A DNA stretch of 39,780 bases from Ralstonia sp. TCR112. GTDB taxonomy: Bacteria; Pseudomonadota; Gammaproteobacteria; Burkholderiales; Burkholderiaceae. Shown here piece after piece: positions 8,287 through 19,919 of this stretch. Made by a program: the position numbers and the translations under genes. The stretch covers positions 1 through 39,780 of the forward strand of contig NZ_VOSS01000126.1 in the NCBI RefSeq assembly GCF_007997035.1, in the 5' to 3' direction. The notes beneath the pieces were generated by a model. That model was not told where the DNA came from. It saw only the letters and a list, made by a program, of their open reading frames with translations, and did not search any database. Each line of letters opens with the position of its first letter. Position 1 is the first letter of the stretch.

Positions 8287-10065
8287 TTAGAACGTACGCG
8301 CCTTGGGCGGCACCGATTCCACCGACAGCGGCTTCAACTGCACGGGCTTGTAGTCGAGGCGGTTGCCTTCGCTGTACCACAGCGAGTGCTTCATCCAGTT
8401 TTCGTCGTCGCGGTTCGGGAAGTCGCTGTGGGCATGGGCACCACGCGATTCCTTGCGGGCGGCGGCCGACACCATCGTCGCCTTTGCCACTTCCACCAGG
8501 TTGGCCACTTCCAGCGCTTCGACGCGCGCGGTGTTGAACACCTTGGACTTGTCCTTCAGGTGGATGTTGCCAGCGCGCTCGGCCACTTCCATGATGCGCT
8601 CGACGCCTTCATCCATCAGCTTCTGCGTACGGAACACGCCAGCGTGCGACTGCATGTTGCGGCGGATGTCGTTGGCGACGTCCTGCGCGTATTCACCCGA
8701 GCTGGACGAATCGAGCTTGGCGAGGCGCGACAGCGCGCGGTCTGCAGCATCGGCCGGCAGCGGCTTGTGCTCGCGGTTCTTCAGGTTCTGCGCAATGATG
8801 TGGTTGCCCGCCGAACGGCCGAACACCACCAGGTCGAGCAGCGAGTTCGTGCCCAGGCGGTTGGCGCCGTGCACCGACACGCACGAGCATTCGCCGATCG
8901 CGTAGAAGCCGTTGATGACCTCGTTCGGGTTGCCGTTTTTCGGCACCACGACCTGGCCGTGATAGTTCGTCGGGATGCCACCCATCTGGTAGTGGATGGT
9001 CGGCACCACCGGAATCGGTTCCTTGATGGCGTCGACGTTGGCGAACTTCAGGCCAATCTCGCGAATCGACGGCAGACGCTTCATGATGGTCTCGGCGCCG
9101 ACGTGGGTCAGGTCGAGCAGCACGTAGTCGCCGTTCGGGCCGCAGCCGCGGCCTTCCTTGATTTCCTGGTCCATCGAGCGCGACACGAAGTCACGCGGCG
9201 CCAGATCCTTCAGCGTCGGGGCATAGCGCTCCATGAAGCGCTCGCCATCCTTGTTACGCAGGATGCCGCCTTCGCCGCGCACGCCTTCCGTGATCAGCAC
9301 CCCCGCGCCGGCCACGCCGGTCGGGTGGAACTGCCAGAACTCCATGTCTTCCAGCGGGACGCCTGCGCGCGCTGCCATGCCCAGGCCGTCACCGGTGTTG
9401 ATGAAGGCGTTGGTGGAAGCTGCGTAAATCCGGCCTGCACCGCCCGTGGCGAACAGCGTCGTCTTGGCTTCGAGGATGTAGACCTCGCCGGTTTCCATTT
9501 CGAGCGCCGTCACGCCCAGAACGTCGCCGTCCTGATCGCGGATCAGATCCAGCGCCATCCATTCGACGAAGAAGTGGGTCTTGGCCCGCACGTTACGCTG
9601 ATACAGCGTGTGCAGCAGTGCGTGGCCGGTACGGTCGGCCGCGGCGCAGGCACGCTGCACCGGCTTCTCGCCATAGTTCGACGTGTGACCGCCAAACGGA
9701 CGCTGGTAGATGGTGCCGTCGGCGTTGCGGTCGAACGGCATGCCGAAGTGTTCCAGTTCATAGACCACGTTCGGCGCCTGGCGGCACATGAATTCGATCG
9801 CGTCCTGGTCGCCGAGCCAGTCGGAACCCTTGACGGTGTCGTAGAAGTGATAGTGCCAGTTGTCTTCGCTCATGTTGCCCAGCGAAGCACCGATACCCCC
9901 CTGCGCCGCGACGGTGTGCGAGCGGGTGGGAAAAACCTTGGATAGCACGGCCACGGAGAGGCCGGCTTCTGCCAGCTGCAGCGATGCGCGCATGCCCGAA
10001 CCGCCCGCACCGACGATCACGACGTCGAATTTGCGGCGCGGCAGCCCAGTCTTGACTGCGACCAT
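8287..10065 (-). CDS. sdhA: Succinate dehydrogenase flavoprotein subunit
   Basis: The 592-residue catalytic subunit oxidises succinate to fumarate. It has a Rossmann motif GAGGSG (residues 19-24) and the covalent-FAD histidine H50 in SHTVAAQGG. Further family segments are RGEGGILRNKDGERFMERY, the capping-domain HYQMGGIPTNYHG, and GANRLGTNSLLDLVVFGR near the flavin. Length and motif order match the proteobacterial family. It lies only 3 bases after sdhD, so translation is probably coupled. FAD loading would rely on SdhE encoded two genes downstream. Confidence 0.97.
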   Translation of the reverse strand: MVAVKTGLPRRKFDVVIVGAGGSGMRASLQLAEAGLSVAVLSKVFPTRSHTVAAQGGIGASLGNMSEDNWHYHFYDTVKGSDWLGDQDAIEFMCRQAPNVVYELEHFGMPFDRNADGTIYQRPFGGHTSNYGEKPVQRACAAADRTGHALLHTLYQRNVRAKTHFFVEWMALDLIRDQDGDVLGVTALEMETGEVYILEAKTTLFATGGAGRIYAASTNAFINTGDGLGMAARAGVPLEDMEFWQFHPTGVAGAGVLITEGVRGEGGILRNKDGERFMERYAPTLKDLAPRDFVSRSMDQEIKEGRGCGPNGDYVLLDLTHVGAETIMKRLPSIREIGLKFANVDAIKEPIPVVPTIHYQMGGIPTNYHGQVVVPKNGNPNEVINGFYAIGECSCVSVHGANRLGTNSLLDLVVFGRSAGNHIIAQNLKNREHKPLPADAADRALSRLAKLDSSSSGEYAQDVANDIRRNMQSHAGVFRTQKLMDEGVERIMEVAERAGNIHLKDKSKVFNTARVEALEVANLVEVAKATMVSAAARKESRGAHAHSDFPNRDDENWMKHSLWYSEGNRLDYKPVQLKPLSVESVPPKARTF

Positions 10066-10068
10066 GTC

Positions 10069-10434
10069 TTAAACCCTCCAGAGAATCTGAGCTGCGTAGC
10101 CCGCACAACCGACGAGCCACAGAATCGTCAACACTTGCAGCGTCAAACGCACTGCCACGGGCTTCACGTAGTCCATCCAGATATCGCGGACACCGATCCA
10201 GGCGTGATACGTGAGCGACACGAACGCCAGGAACGTCAGCATCTTCATCCACTGGTTCGAGAACAGGCCGGCCCAGCTTTGGTACGACGTGTCTTTCGAG
10301 AGCAGGAATGCAGCCAGCAACACGATCGTGTAGACCGCCATGATCACGGCGGTGACGCGCTGCGCGAGGAAGTCCTTCAGGCCGTAGTGCGCGCCGACAA
10401 CGAGGCGCTTGGGACCGATATTGTTATTTGCCAT
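10069..10434 (-). CDS. sdhD: Succinate dehydrogenase membrane anchor subunit
   Basis: This 121-residue protein has three predicted membrane helices (about 25-45, 63-83 and 96-117). The haem b ligand is H77 in SLTYHAWIGVRDIW, equivalent to H71 of E. coli SdhD, with D84 and Y89 positioned as in the quinone site. Together with SdhC it anchors SdhAB and reduces ubiquinone. It is 10 bases after sdhC and 3 bases before sdhA. Confidence 0.93.
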   Translation of the reverse strand: MANNNIGPKRLVVGAHYGLKDFLAQRVTAVIMAVYTIVLLAAFLLSKDTSYQSWAGLFSNQWMKMLTFLAFVSLTYHAWIGVRDIWMDYVKPVAVRLTLQVLTILWLVGCAGYAAQILWRV

Positions 10435-10444
10435 CAGGGACTCC

Positions 10445-10855
10445 TCAGAACAGGCCGAACAGCTTGGCGCCGAACACGACCGTCAGCAGCAGGCTGACGA
10501 TGAGGACGCTCACAGCCGACTTGGAAGCCGAGGTCTTGTCGATGCCGATATGCAGATCGAGGATCAGGTAACGGATGCCTGCGCAGAAATGGTGCAGATA
10601 AGCCCAGATGAGCGCGAGGACGACAACCTTGGCGAAGCCGTTGGACAGAAGCGCCGAGAATTTGGCGAAACTGATTTCCGACGTGAGACTTTGCTCGAAC
10701 AAGTACAGCACGAACGGAAGAAGAAGGAACATCAGCGCACCGCTGGCACGGTGCAGGATGGACACCTTACCGGCCCAGGGCAAGCGGTAGCGGGCGATAT
10801 CGCCCAAACCGATGTTCCTGTAGACCGGCCTGGCTTTCTTGATGGCTTCTGCCAT
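10445..10855 (-). CDS. sdhC: Succinate dehydrogenase cytochrome b556 subunit
   Basis: The 136-residue anchor subunit has three predicted membrane helices. The signature SILHRASGALMF (S32, H35, R36) forms the quinone and haem side, and LHHFCAGIRYLILD carries the haem-ligand histidine (H88 or H89). It is the first gene of sdhCDAB. In the 269-base upstream gap a TAGAAT hexamer (10917-10912 on the minus strand) is a possible -10 about 55 bases before the ATG, but no matching -35 is clear. The palindrome found near mdh does not recur here. Confidence 0.94.
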   Translation of the reverse strand: MAEAIKKARPVYRNIGLGDIARYRLPWAGKVSILHRASGALMFLLLPFVLYLFEQSLTSEISFAKFSALLSNGFAKVVVLALIWAYLHHFCAGIRYLILDLHIGIDKTSASKSAVSVLIVSLLLTVVFGAKLFGLF

Positions 10856-11124
10856 GGTCAGACCCCAATTGGCTAATCAACAAACAAAACAGCTTTGCAC
10901 AAATCCGCGAGATTCTAGCGCGCTTTTGTTGCGCAGCGCACCAATAATTCCATGCGACGCGCTCCACTTTTGTGCTTCGTGCCCTCGCCTGCCAGCGGCG
11001 TGATACGGGGGCAGATTGTCCTCTTTACCTTGCCTCATGACGCGCAATGCGGTGTTGCGCGACGCACAAGGTGAAACGCCATTGAGTTGGCTCAGCCGCA
11101 CGAATCGCGCCTGAGGACGCACCG

Positions 11125-11934
11125 TCAACTCAGCTCGTTCTGGTAGTAATGCCGCGTCGTGACGTACAGGCCACGGCGTATTTCCACCGGCTTGTCGCCG
11201 AACGTGTGCGAGACGCGCTCCACCGAGAGCAGCGGCGAGGCAACCGCCACTGACAGCAACTCGGCCGTGGCGGCGTCCGCTGCCACAGCGCGGATGCGCT
11301 CCGTGGCACGCAACATGCGCACGCCGAACTCCGCCTCGAAGAACGCGTACATCGGCCCCTTCCACTCCGTCAGCTTTTCGGCCGTGAGGCCCTTGAAGCT
11401 CGCCCCCGGCAGCCAGATCTCCTCCAGCACCGTCGGCTCGCCCGAAAAGAACAGGATGCGGCGGATCTGCACGACGCTGTCGCCGGCCTTCAGTTCGAGC
11501 AGCCTGGCGATCTCGGCCGGCGCCCGCATGCGCTTGCACTCCAGTACGCGGCTGCTCGGGTAATGCTGCTCGCCCTGCTCCGGCATCAGACGTAAGAAGC
11601 GGAATTGCACGCCTTCTTCGTAATGCGTGGTCACGAAGGTGCCCTTGCCCTGGCGCCGCGCGACGAGGTTTTCGGCTGCCAATTCGTCGATCGCCTTGCG
11701 CACGGTCCCCTGGCTGACCTTGTAGCGGGCGGCCAATTCCATTTCGCTGGGAATCATCTCGCCGGGCTTCCACTCGCCCGCCTGCAAGCTTTGCAGGATC
11801 AGCGTCTTGATCTGCTGATACAGCGGACTGAACGTGGGAGAGCCGCCCGCGCCGCCCGCAGAAGCGGGCGATGCGCCGCCTTCGCCGCTTGAAGGCGGCA
11901 TCGCAGCGGATAGAGGGCTTGGTGTGCTCGACAT
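11125..11934 (-). CDS. GntR-family (HutC type) transcriptional regulator
   Basis: The 269-residue protein has an N-terminal winged helix-turn-helix (about residues 37-103: PLYQQIKTLI, then IPSEMELAARYKVSQGTVRKAI and RQGKGTFVT) and a C-terminal UTRA ligand domain (about 115-262), as in HutC-type GntR regulators. The first 35 residues are a Ser/Pro/Gly/Ala-rich linker of low complexity. I took the ATG at 11934 with GGCGG before it; a GTG 18 bases upstream is also open. It is divergent from mdh and downstream-facing toward sdhCDAB-gltA, so control of TCA genes is likely by position. The effector is unknown. The palindrome at 11995-12008 is a probable autoregulatory operator. Confidence 0.85.
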   Translation of the reverse strand: MSSTPSPLSAAMPPSSGEGGASPASAGGAGGSPTFSPLYQQIKTLILQSLQAGEWKPGEMIPSEMELAARYKVSQGTVRKAIDELAAENLVARRQGKGTFVTTHYEEGVQFRFLRLMPEQGEQHYPSSRVLECKRMRAPAEIARLLELKAGDSVVQIRRILFFSGEPTVLEEIWLPGASFKGLTAEKLTEWKGPMYAFFEAEFGVRMLRATERIRAVAADAATAELLSVAVASPLLSVERVSHTFGDKPVEIRRGLYVTTRHYYQNELS

Positions 11935-11987
11935 AACCGCCGATTTCACCACAAAAGCGACAAAGGCGTCCAGCCCGTTTATAGAAT

Positions 11988-12008
11988 GTCTTATGTCTTA
12001 TATAAGAC
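11988..12008. promoter_or_regulatory. Palindromic operator, probable GntR site
   Basis: GTCTTATATAAGAC (11995-12008) is a perfect 14-base palindrome. A further direct half-site GTCTTAT sits at 11988-11994, so the half-site is present three times. The pattern GT-N-TA...TA-N-AC resembles the HutC-subfamily GntR consensus. It lies 54 bases from the gntR ATG and just upstream of the mdh -35, which suits autoregulation and control of mdh. Confidence 0.65.
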
Positions 12009-12018
12009 AGAAGATTCA

Positions 12019-12048
12019 TTGACTTTCCGGCGAGGCCCGACCTACACT
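12019..12048 (+). promoter_or_regulatory. Candidate sigma70 promoter of mdh
   Basis: TTGACT (12019-12024) and TACACT (12043-12048) are separated by 18 bases. The start would be near 12055, leaving a leader of about 230 bases before mdh. The GntR-type palindrome lies 10 bases upstream of the -35. Confidence 0.5.
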
Positions 12049-12286
12049 CGCGCCTGTTCCGGGCGACGGCCCACACACACGCCACGACGACGCCAAGGTC
12101 AATCGCACGTGTGTTTCCACATCGTCATGCGGACGCAGTAAACTGCGAGGCTCTTGCCGATTCTGAGCCGACCGCCCACGAGGCGCCGACCGTTGCCGGC
12201 AATGCCTGCGAGGCTGCACCGACATCCCGCCGGGATGCGCGCCGCACGCAGTGCGATCCGCTTTCACTACCGTTTGGAGAGTTCTC

Positions 12287-13273
12287 ATGGCAAAAGCACC
12301 CATGCGCGTCGCAGTGACCGGCGCTGCTGGACAGATCGGTTACGCCCTGCTGTTCCGCATCGCTGCCGGCGAAATGCTGGGCAAGGATCAACCCGTCATC
12401 CTGCAACTGCTGGAAATCCCCGATGAGAAGGCCCAGAAGGCGCTCAAGGGCGTGATGATGGAGATCGAAGACTGCGCCTTCCCGCTGCTGGCCGGCATGG
12501 AAGCCCACTCCGACCCGATGACCGCGTTCAAGGACGTCGACGTGGCCCTGCTGGTGGGCGCCCGCCCCCGCGGTCCGGGCATGGAACGTGCAGACCTGCT
12601 GTCGGCCAACGCCCAGATCTTCACGGCGCAAGGCAAGGCACTGAACGCCGTTGCCTCGCGCAACGTCAAGGTGCTGGTGGTCGGCAACCCGGCCAACACC
12701 AACGCCTACATCGCCATGAAGTCGGCGCCGGACCTGCCGCGCGAGAACTTCACCGCCATGCTGCGCCTGGACCACAACCGCGCCCTGTCGCAGATCGCCG
12801 CCAAGACCGGCAAGCCGGTGTCGAGCATCGAAAAGCTGTTCGTGTGGGGCAACCACAGCCCGACGATGTACGCCGACTACCGCTACGCCACGATCGACGG
12901 CAAGAGCGTCAAGGACATGATCAACGACCCGGTGTGGAACAACGACGTGTTCCTGCCGACCGTTGGCAAGCGCGGCGCCGCCATCATCGAAGCGCGCGGC
13001 CTGTCGTCGGCTGCTTCGGCTGCCAACGCCGCCATCGACCACGTGCGTGACTGGGTGCTCGGCAGCAACGGCAAGATCGTCACGATGGGCATCCCGTCGA
13101 ACGGCGAATACGGCATTCCGAAGGACGTGATGTTCGGCTTCCCGGTCACCACGGAAAACGGCAAGTACAAGATCGTCGAAGGCCTGGAAATCGACGAGTA
13201 CAGCCAAGGCAAGATCAAGATCACGCTCGACGAGCTGGAAGGCGAGCGTGCGGGCGTGCAGCATCTGCTGTGA
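12287..13273 (+). CDS. mdh: Malate dehydrogenase
   Basis: The 328-residue NAD-dependent enzyme interconverts malate and oxaloacetate. Motifs are [11 protein letters not shown] (residues 11-21) for [14 protein letters not shown] (91-101) with the substrate arginines R95 and R101, and RLDHNRA with D162. The catalytic H190 lies in VWGNHSP. It is the longer cytosolic-type (LDH/MDH group 2) form usual in beta-proteobacteria. I chose ATG 12287 because TTTGGAGAG lies just before it and the family begins [13 protein letters not shown]; the frame is open about 36 bases further upstream. It ends with its own terminator and has a divergent GntR regulator. Confidence 0.97.
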   Translation: MAKAPMRVAVTGAAGQIGYALLFRIAAGEMLGKDQPVILQLLEIPDEKAQKALKGVMMEIEDCAFPLLAGMEAHSDPMTAFKDVDVALLVGARPRGPGMERADLLSANAQIFTAQGKALNAVASRNVKVLVVGNPANTNAYIAMKSAPDLPRENFTAMLRLDHNRALSQIAAKTGKPVSSIEKLFVWGNHSPTMYADYRYATIDGKSVKDMINDPVWNNDVFLPTVGKRGAAIIEARGLSSAASAANAAIDHVRDWVLGSNGKIVTMGIPSNGEYGIPKDVMFGFPVTTENGKYKIVEGLEIDEYSQGKIKITLDELEGERAGVQHLL

Positions 13274-13293
13274 TCCGCATGATCTAAAAGAAG

Positions 13294-13332
13294 AAACCGG
13301 AGCGGATCGGCAGCGAACCCTCCGGTTTTTTT
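13294..13332 (+). terminator. Intrinsic terminator of mdh
   Basis: AAACCGGAG (13294-13302) pairs with CTCCGGTTT (13320-13328) around a 17-base loop, followed by T to 13332. It starts 21 bases after the mdh stop. Confidence 0.85.
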
Positions 13333-13390
13333 ACACCTGCATTTCGAACAAAACGCAGGCGTTACCGCGCCGCCCAACCGATACCACCCC

Positions 13391-14371
13391 GTGCACCCCA
13401 CCGAGGTTTTGTTCCAGGACGATGCCCTGCCGGCCCAGCTGCCGGTCTGCGACCACTACGCGGGCGCAGAAAAACTGATGCGCAAGTCGCTCGCCCTGCA
13501 ACAAACCCTTGGCCCGGTTTTCGACATCACGTTTGACTGCGAAGACGGCGCCGCCGTCGGCCAGGAACGCGCGCATGCCGAACTGGCCGCCGCACTCATC
13601 AACAGCGACGACAACCGCTTCAACCGCGTTGGCGTGCGCATCCACGATCCGAACCACGATGCGTGGACGCAAGACGTCGACATCCTGGTCGGCCTTGCCG
13701 GCCGCCGCCTCGCCTACGTGACCGTGCCGAAGGTACGTGACGTCGTGGAAGTGGCGCGCGTGACCGATCGCGTCAACCAGGCGGCCAAGGCTGCCGGCAT
13801 TGCGAGGCACCTGCCGATTCACGTGCTGATCGAAACGCATGGCGCGCTGGCACAGGTGTTCGATATCGCCTCGCTGGTGCAGGTCGAATGCCTGAGTTTC
13901 GGCCTGATGGATTTCGTTTCCGCCCACAACGGTGCGATTCCGGGCGCGGCGATGGGCTCGCCCGAGCAGTTCGAACATCCGCTGATCCGCCGCGCGCTTG
14001 CCGAGATTTCTGCCGCGTGCCACGCGCACGGCAAGGTGCCGTCGCACAACGTCAGCACCGATATCAAGCACCCGGACCGCGCCGGCGCCGATGCCGCGCG
14101 TGCCCGCAACGAGTTCGGCTATCTGCGCAAGTGGAGCATCCATCCCGACCAGATCGCGCCGATCGTTTCCGCATTCCGCCCATCGCACGAAGAAGTGACA
14201 CACGCGGGCGCCATTCTTGCGGCTGCGCAGGATGCCTCGTGGGGCCCGATCCAGCACGAAGGCCGGCTGCATGACCGCGCGAGCTATCGCTATTGGTGGG
14301 CCGTGCTGCAACGTGCGCATACCACCGGCGTGGAGATGCCGGCCGACGCCGTCGCGCGGTTCTTCGCGTGA
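13391..14371 (+). CDS. HpcH/HpaI aldolase/citrate lyase family protein (CitE-like)
   Basis: The 326-residue TIM-barrel protein is of the CitE-like type. Visible segments are [14 protein letters not shown] (metal and substrate region with the DCEDG acid pair), [40 protein letters not shown] with the conserved IET, and the C-terminal KWSIHPDQI. No citF, citC or citG gene is nearby, so it is not part of a citrate lyase complex. Such stand-alone members act on malyl-CoA-, citramalyl-CoA- or similar acyl-CoA substrates, and the exact one cannot be told here. The start is a GTG without a clear ribosome site, so the N-terminus is uncertain. prpB follows after 23 bases with a strong ribosome site, so the two form an operon. 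Confidence 0.85.
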   Translation: MHPTEVLFQDDALPAQLPVCDHYAGAEKLMRKSLALQQTLGPVFDITFDCEDGAAVGQERAHAELAAALINSDDNRFNRVGVRIHDPNHDAWTQDVDILVGLAGRRLAYVTVPKVRDVVEVARVTDRVNQAAKAAGIARHLPIHVLIETHGALAQVFDIASLVQVECLSFGLMDFVSAHNGAIPGAAMGSPEQFEHPLIRRALAEISAACHAHGKVPSHNVSTDIKHPDRAGADAARARNEFGYLRKWSIHPDQIAPIVSAFRPSHEEVTHAGAILAAAQDASWGPIQHEGRLHDRASYRYWWAVLQRAHTTGVEMPADAVARFFA

Positions 14372-14394
14372 CAACCGTAGAAAGGAGATTCGCC

Positions 14395-15291
14395 ATGACG
14401 GCAAACACCCAAACCAGCGCAAGCGCCCGCTTCCGCCAGGCGCTGGTCGAAGAATCGCCGCTGCAGATCGTCGGCACCATCAACGCCAACCACGCGCTGC
14501 TGGCCAAGCGCGCCGGCTATCGCGCCATCTACCTGTCAGGCGGCGGCGTGGCAGCAGGCTCGCTGGGCCTGCCTGACCTCGGCATATCTGGCCTGGACGA
14601 CGTGCTGACCGACGTCCGCCGCATCACCGATGTGTGTGACGTGCCGCTGCTGGTGGACGTCGACACGGGCTTCGGCGCTTCCGCCTTCAATGTGGCGCGC
14701 ACGACCAAGTCGCTCATCAAGTTTGGCGCCGCGGCCATGCACATCGAAGACCAGGTCGGCGCCAAGCGCTGCGGCCATCGGCCCAACAAAGAAATCGTCT
14801 CGAGGGACGAGATGGTCGATCGCATCAAGGCCGCCGTCGATGCCCGCACCGACGCCGACTTTGTCGTCATGGCCCGCACCGATGCGCTTGCCGTCGAAGG
14901 GTTCGACCGCGCCTTGGAACGCGCCGTGGCCTGCGTGGAAGCCGGCGCGGACGCGATCTTTCCCGAGGCGATGACGGAACTGTCGATGTACCGCAAGTTC
15001 GTCGACGCGGTGAAGGTGCCGGTGCTGGCCAACATCACCGAATTTGGCCAGACGCCGCTGTTCACGCGCGACGAACTGGCCTCCGCCGGGGTGTCGATGA
15101 TCCTGTATCCGCTGTCGGCATTCCGCGCGATGAACAAGGCTGCGGAGAACGTGTACGCAGCCATTCGCCGCGATGGCACGCAACGGAACGTCGTCGATAC
15201 CATGCAGACGCGCATGGAACTCTACGACAGCATCGGTTACCACGACTACGAAGCCAAGCTGGACGCGCTGTTCGCACAGAACCGCGGTTGA
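14395..15291 (+). CDS. prpB: 2-methylisocitrate lyase
   Basis: The 298-residue member of the isocitrate lyase/PEP mutase superfamily cleaves 2-methylisocitrate to pyruvate and succinate in the methylcitrate cycle of propionate. Motifs are [18 protein letters not shown] (46-63), the metal site VDVDTGFG (87-94) and the catalytic KRCGH loop (124-128, C126). AAAGGAG lies 7 bases before the ATG, which fixes the start. It is co-directional with the CitE-like gene. The usual partners prpC and prpD or acnM/prpF do not follow here. They may be elsewhere, or this copy may work with AcnA and the TCA enzymes around it. Confidence 0.92.
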   Translation: MTANTQTSASARFRQALVEESPLQIVGTINANHALLAKRAGYRAIYLSGGGVAAGSLGLPDLGISGLDDVLTDVRRITDVCDVPLLVDVDTGFGASAFNVARTTKSLIKFGAAAMHIEDQVGAKRCGHRPNKEIVSRDEMVDRIKAAVDARTDADFVVMARTDALAVEGFDRALERAVACVEAGADAIFPEAMTELSMYRKFVDAVKVPVLANITEFGQTPLFTRDELASAGVSMILYPLSAFRAMNKAAENVYAAIRRDGTQRNVVDTMQTRMELYDSIGYHDYEAKLDALFAQNRG

Positions 15292-15549
15292 GCCACTCCC
15301 CCATCCATCCCAACGCAAACAAGGAGAACGGAAGACAAGACTGCGGGATAACTTGCCCCGGAAACAACCCGGAAAACGGTGCCGATGCTGGCGCGACACC
15401 CCCGTTTGGCGTAGCGGTCGGGCGAGCATGTAACAGAACGTTGGGCACGGCGTCCAAATCGGTCAAAATACCGGCCGGTGTGCGAAATGCCGTGGCATTC
15501 CGTGGCCTGGCAGCCGCCTCCCCCACTCTGTCTTACCGAAGGAAACCCT

Positions 15550-16089
15550 ATGAACAAATTCATCGTGGGCGCCTGTGCTGGCGTTCTTTCGCTGGCTGCA
15601 TCGCAATATGCAACCGCCCAGGCCCCGGCCAAGCCGGCTGCCAAGAAGGCTCCGGCCAAGAAGCGTGCCGCCAAGAAGGCCGCGCCTGTTGCCGCCGTCA
15701 AGCCGGAAGGCGTCGAATGGAAGTGTGAGCTTGGCAACGAGCTGTACCTCAAGGGCGACATGGCCCGCGACCAGATCATCACGATGCACTGGAAGGGCAA
15801 GAACTACCAGCTGCCGCGCCAGATGACCCGCACCGGCGCCGACCGTTACTTCGACCAGAAGACCGGCATGGACCTGGTGGTGATCCCGTCCAAGGCCATG
15901 CTGTTCGACCGCAACGAAGGCCACCGCCTGGCCGATGAGTGCCAGACCGCCGAAATGGCTGCCGGCGCACCGGCCCCGACGCAAGCCGGCGCCCTGCGCG
16001 CCCCGGCCGGCCTGCCGCTGATGATGCCGGACAGCCCGTCGCCGGCTCCGGCCCCCGCTCCGGGTGCAGCGCAACCGGCGCAGCAGTAA
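15550..16089 (+). CDS. Exported MliC-like protein with Lys/Ala-rich linker
   Basis: This 179-residue protein starts with a signal peptide (cleavage probably after TATA, near residue 23). A short PAKKAPAKKRAAKK-type basic linker follows. The core (about 55-135) begins EWKCELGN and ends HRLADEC. Its pattern (paired Cys, an RYFD strand, a GMDLVV strand) resembles the MliC/PliC lysozyme-inhibitor fold, but the match is by eye and not certain. The C-terminus is Pro/Ala-rich. AAGGAA lies 7 bases before the ATG. It is periplasmic or outer-membrane associated by prediction. It has no lipobox, unlike classical MliC. Confidence 0.65.
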   Translation: MNKFIVGACAGVLSLAASQYATAQAPAKPAAKKAPAKKRAAKKAAPVAAVKPEGVEWKCELGNELYLKGDMARDQIITMHWKGKNYQLPRQMTRTGADRYFDQKTGMDLVVIPSKAMLFDRNEGHRLADECQTAEMAAGAPAPTQAGALRAPAGLPLMMPDSPSPAPAPAPGAAQPAQQ

Positions 16090-16124
16090 CGCGATATCGC
16101 GCAAGAGGCCCACAGGAACCGCCC

Positions 16125-16547
16125 ATGTCCGCACCGGTTGCGAACATCCGCACGAATCCGGACAAGGTCATCGTCGACGATGTGACCTTGCCTGGATACG
16201 CCGGGCGCCTTGGGCCTTTTGTGTCTGGGACCGTCCTGCCGAATGCCCCGACGGGCACGTCGTGTACGGCGGCTCCCGGCACACCGCGCTTCGGCCGTCA
16301 GGCCATCGAAGATCAGCAAGATACCGTCGCCCGCGGCCCGCGCACCGATGTGCTGCGCATGAAAGCCGCCCGCGAGGAAGACCAGCCTTTCCCCACGAAT
16401 GACCACGACGCCAAAATGCGTTCGATCGCCCACGGCATCACCGCCCGCATCCACGGCGGCAAGACGTTCGGCGGTGTCGTGGCGGAGTACCCGACCGGCC
16501 AGAAGCTGTGCCGGTCAAAGCGTGTTGTCGGTTTGTACGTGATTTGA
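16125..16547 (+). CDS. Hypothetical protein, 140 aa
   Basis: I do not recognise a family. Codon use is like the neighbouring real genes (GC-rich third positions), and AGGA lies 8 bases before the ATG, so it is probably translated. There is no signal peptide or membrane helix. The middle is rich in charged residues (RMKAAREEDQPF), and the end has GITARIHGGKTFGGVVAEYP. It lies 35 bases after the MliC-like gene and 72 bases before acnA, so it could be part of either unit. The antisense frame also has an ORF but shows no family resemblance. Confidence 0.55.
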   Translation: MSAPVANIRTNPDKVIVDDVTLPGYAGRLGPFVSGTVLPNAPTGTSCTAAPGTPRFGRQAIEDQQDTVARGPRTDVLRMKAAREEDQPFPTNDHDAKMRSIAHGITARIHGGKTFGGVVAEYPTGQKLCRSKRVVGLYVI

Positions 16548-16619
16548 TTTTGTCGATTTGATGTATCCGCAACGGGCGCCCCGGCACCCCGCGCAATCCT
16601 CAAGCCTTGGAGTCATGCC

Positions 16620-19324
<2,705 letters not shown>

Positions 19325-19358
19325 GTTTCAAGCCACCACGCTGCGAAGGTGCAGATCG

Positions 19359-19386
19359 AAAGCCGGCTCTTCGGAGCCGGTTTTTT
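19359..19386 (+). terminator. Intrinsic terminator of acnA
   Basis: CCGGCTC (19363-19369) pairs with GAGCCGG (19374-19380) around a UUCG tetraloop, flanked by A/T pairing and followed by six T. It is a textbook intrinsic terminator 38 bases after the acnA stop. Confidence 0.92.
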
Positions 19387-19540
19387 ATTGCCTGCCAAAT
19401 CAAACAAGGTGACGATGCCCCAATCGGCAAGCAGGCTTTGGTACAGTGTGCCGAATCGGCCGTGTGATGTGCCCGCCCCGTTGGAGGCACGCTCGCCGCC
19501 CGGCCTCGCCTGACCGTTTCATTGCTGGAGTCCCGCACCC

Positions 19541-19822
19541 ATGGCCCAAGTGGTACTTGCCTTCATCGTCGTGGCGGCTGCCGTGTTCTACATCCTGTTC
19601 AAGGCACCGCAGACCGACGCCCAGGCCCCGGCCCCGGCAACGCCCGCCGTAGCAGCGGCGCCTGTGCCCCCGCCTCCGCCAATGGCAGCTTCCGCGCCGG
19701 TTGCCGAGACGCATACGGCACCGGCCAGCACGCCGGCTGCATCCGAACCCGCAGCGGCTTCCGCACCTGCGAGCGCAAGCAGCGCGGCCTCCGCAGCCTC
19801 GGCGCCTGCGGCCAAGCCTTAA
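19541..19822 (+). CDS. Small Pro/Ala-rich single-pass membrane protein, 93 aa
   Basis: The N-terminal helix VVLAFIVVAAAVFYILF (residues 4-20) is a clear membrane anchor. The remaining 70 residues are low-complexity Ala/Pro/Ser with no recognisable domain, probably extending into the periplasm. CTGGAG lies about 10 bases before the ATG. The composition may inflate ORF length in this GC-rich genome, but the hydrophobic start and ribosome site support a real gene. Its function is unknown. Confidence 0.55.
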   Translation: MAQVVLAFIVVAAAVFYILFKAPQTDAQAPAPATPAVAAAPVPPPPPMAASAPVAETHTAPASTPAASEPAAASAPASASSAASAASAPAAKP

Positions 19823-19919
19823 GGTTTTCGCCTGACAGGTTTCGCAATGGGCGTCGCGCAGCAGCGTACAAGGGTAAAATAACGCCCCTTCATTCTTCCA
19901 ACGAACGGTACGGCACAGC

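Larger units (their letters stand above)
11935..12286. other. Divergent gntR-mdh control region
   Basis: This is 352 bases between the divergent starts of gntR and mdh. It holds the palindromic operator (11988-12008), the mdh promoter candidate (12019-12048) and then about 230 bases of GC-rich leader before mdh, in which I see no convincing ORF or RNA family. Confidence 0.7.

Noticed and set aside
15428-15433. ATG directly followed by TAA downstream of prpB
   Set aside because: A start-stop pair can act in ribosome stalling, but there is no ribosome site in front of it and one occurrence is expected by chance.
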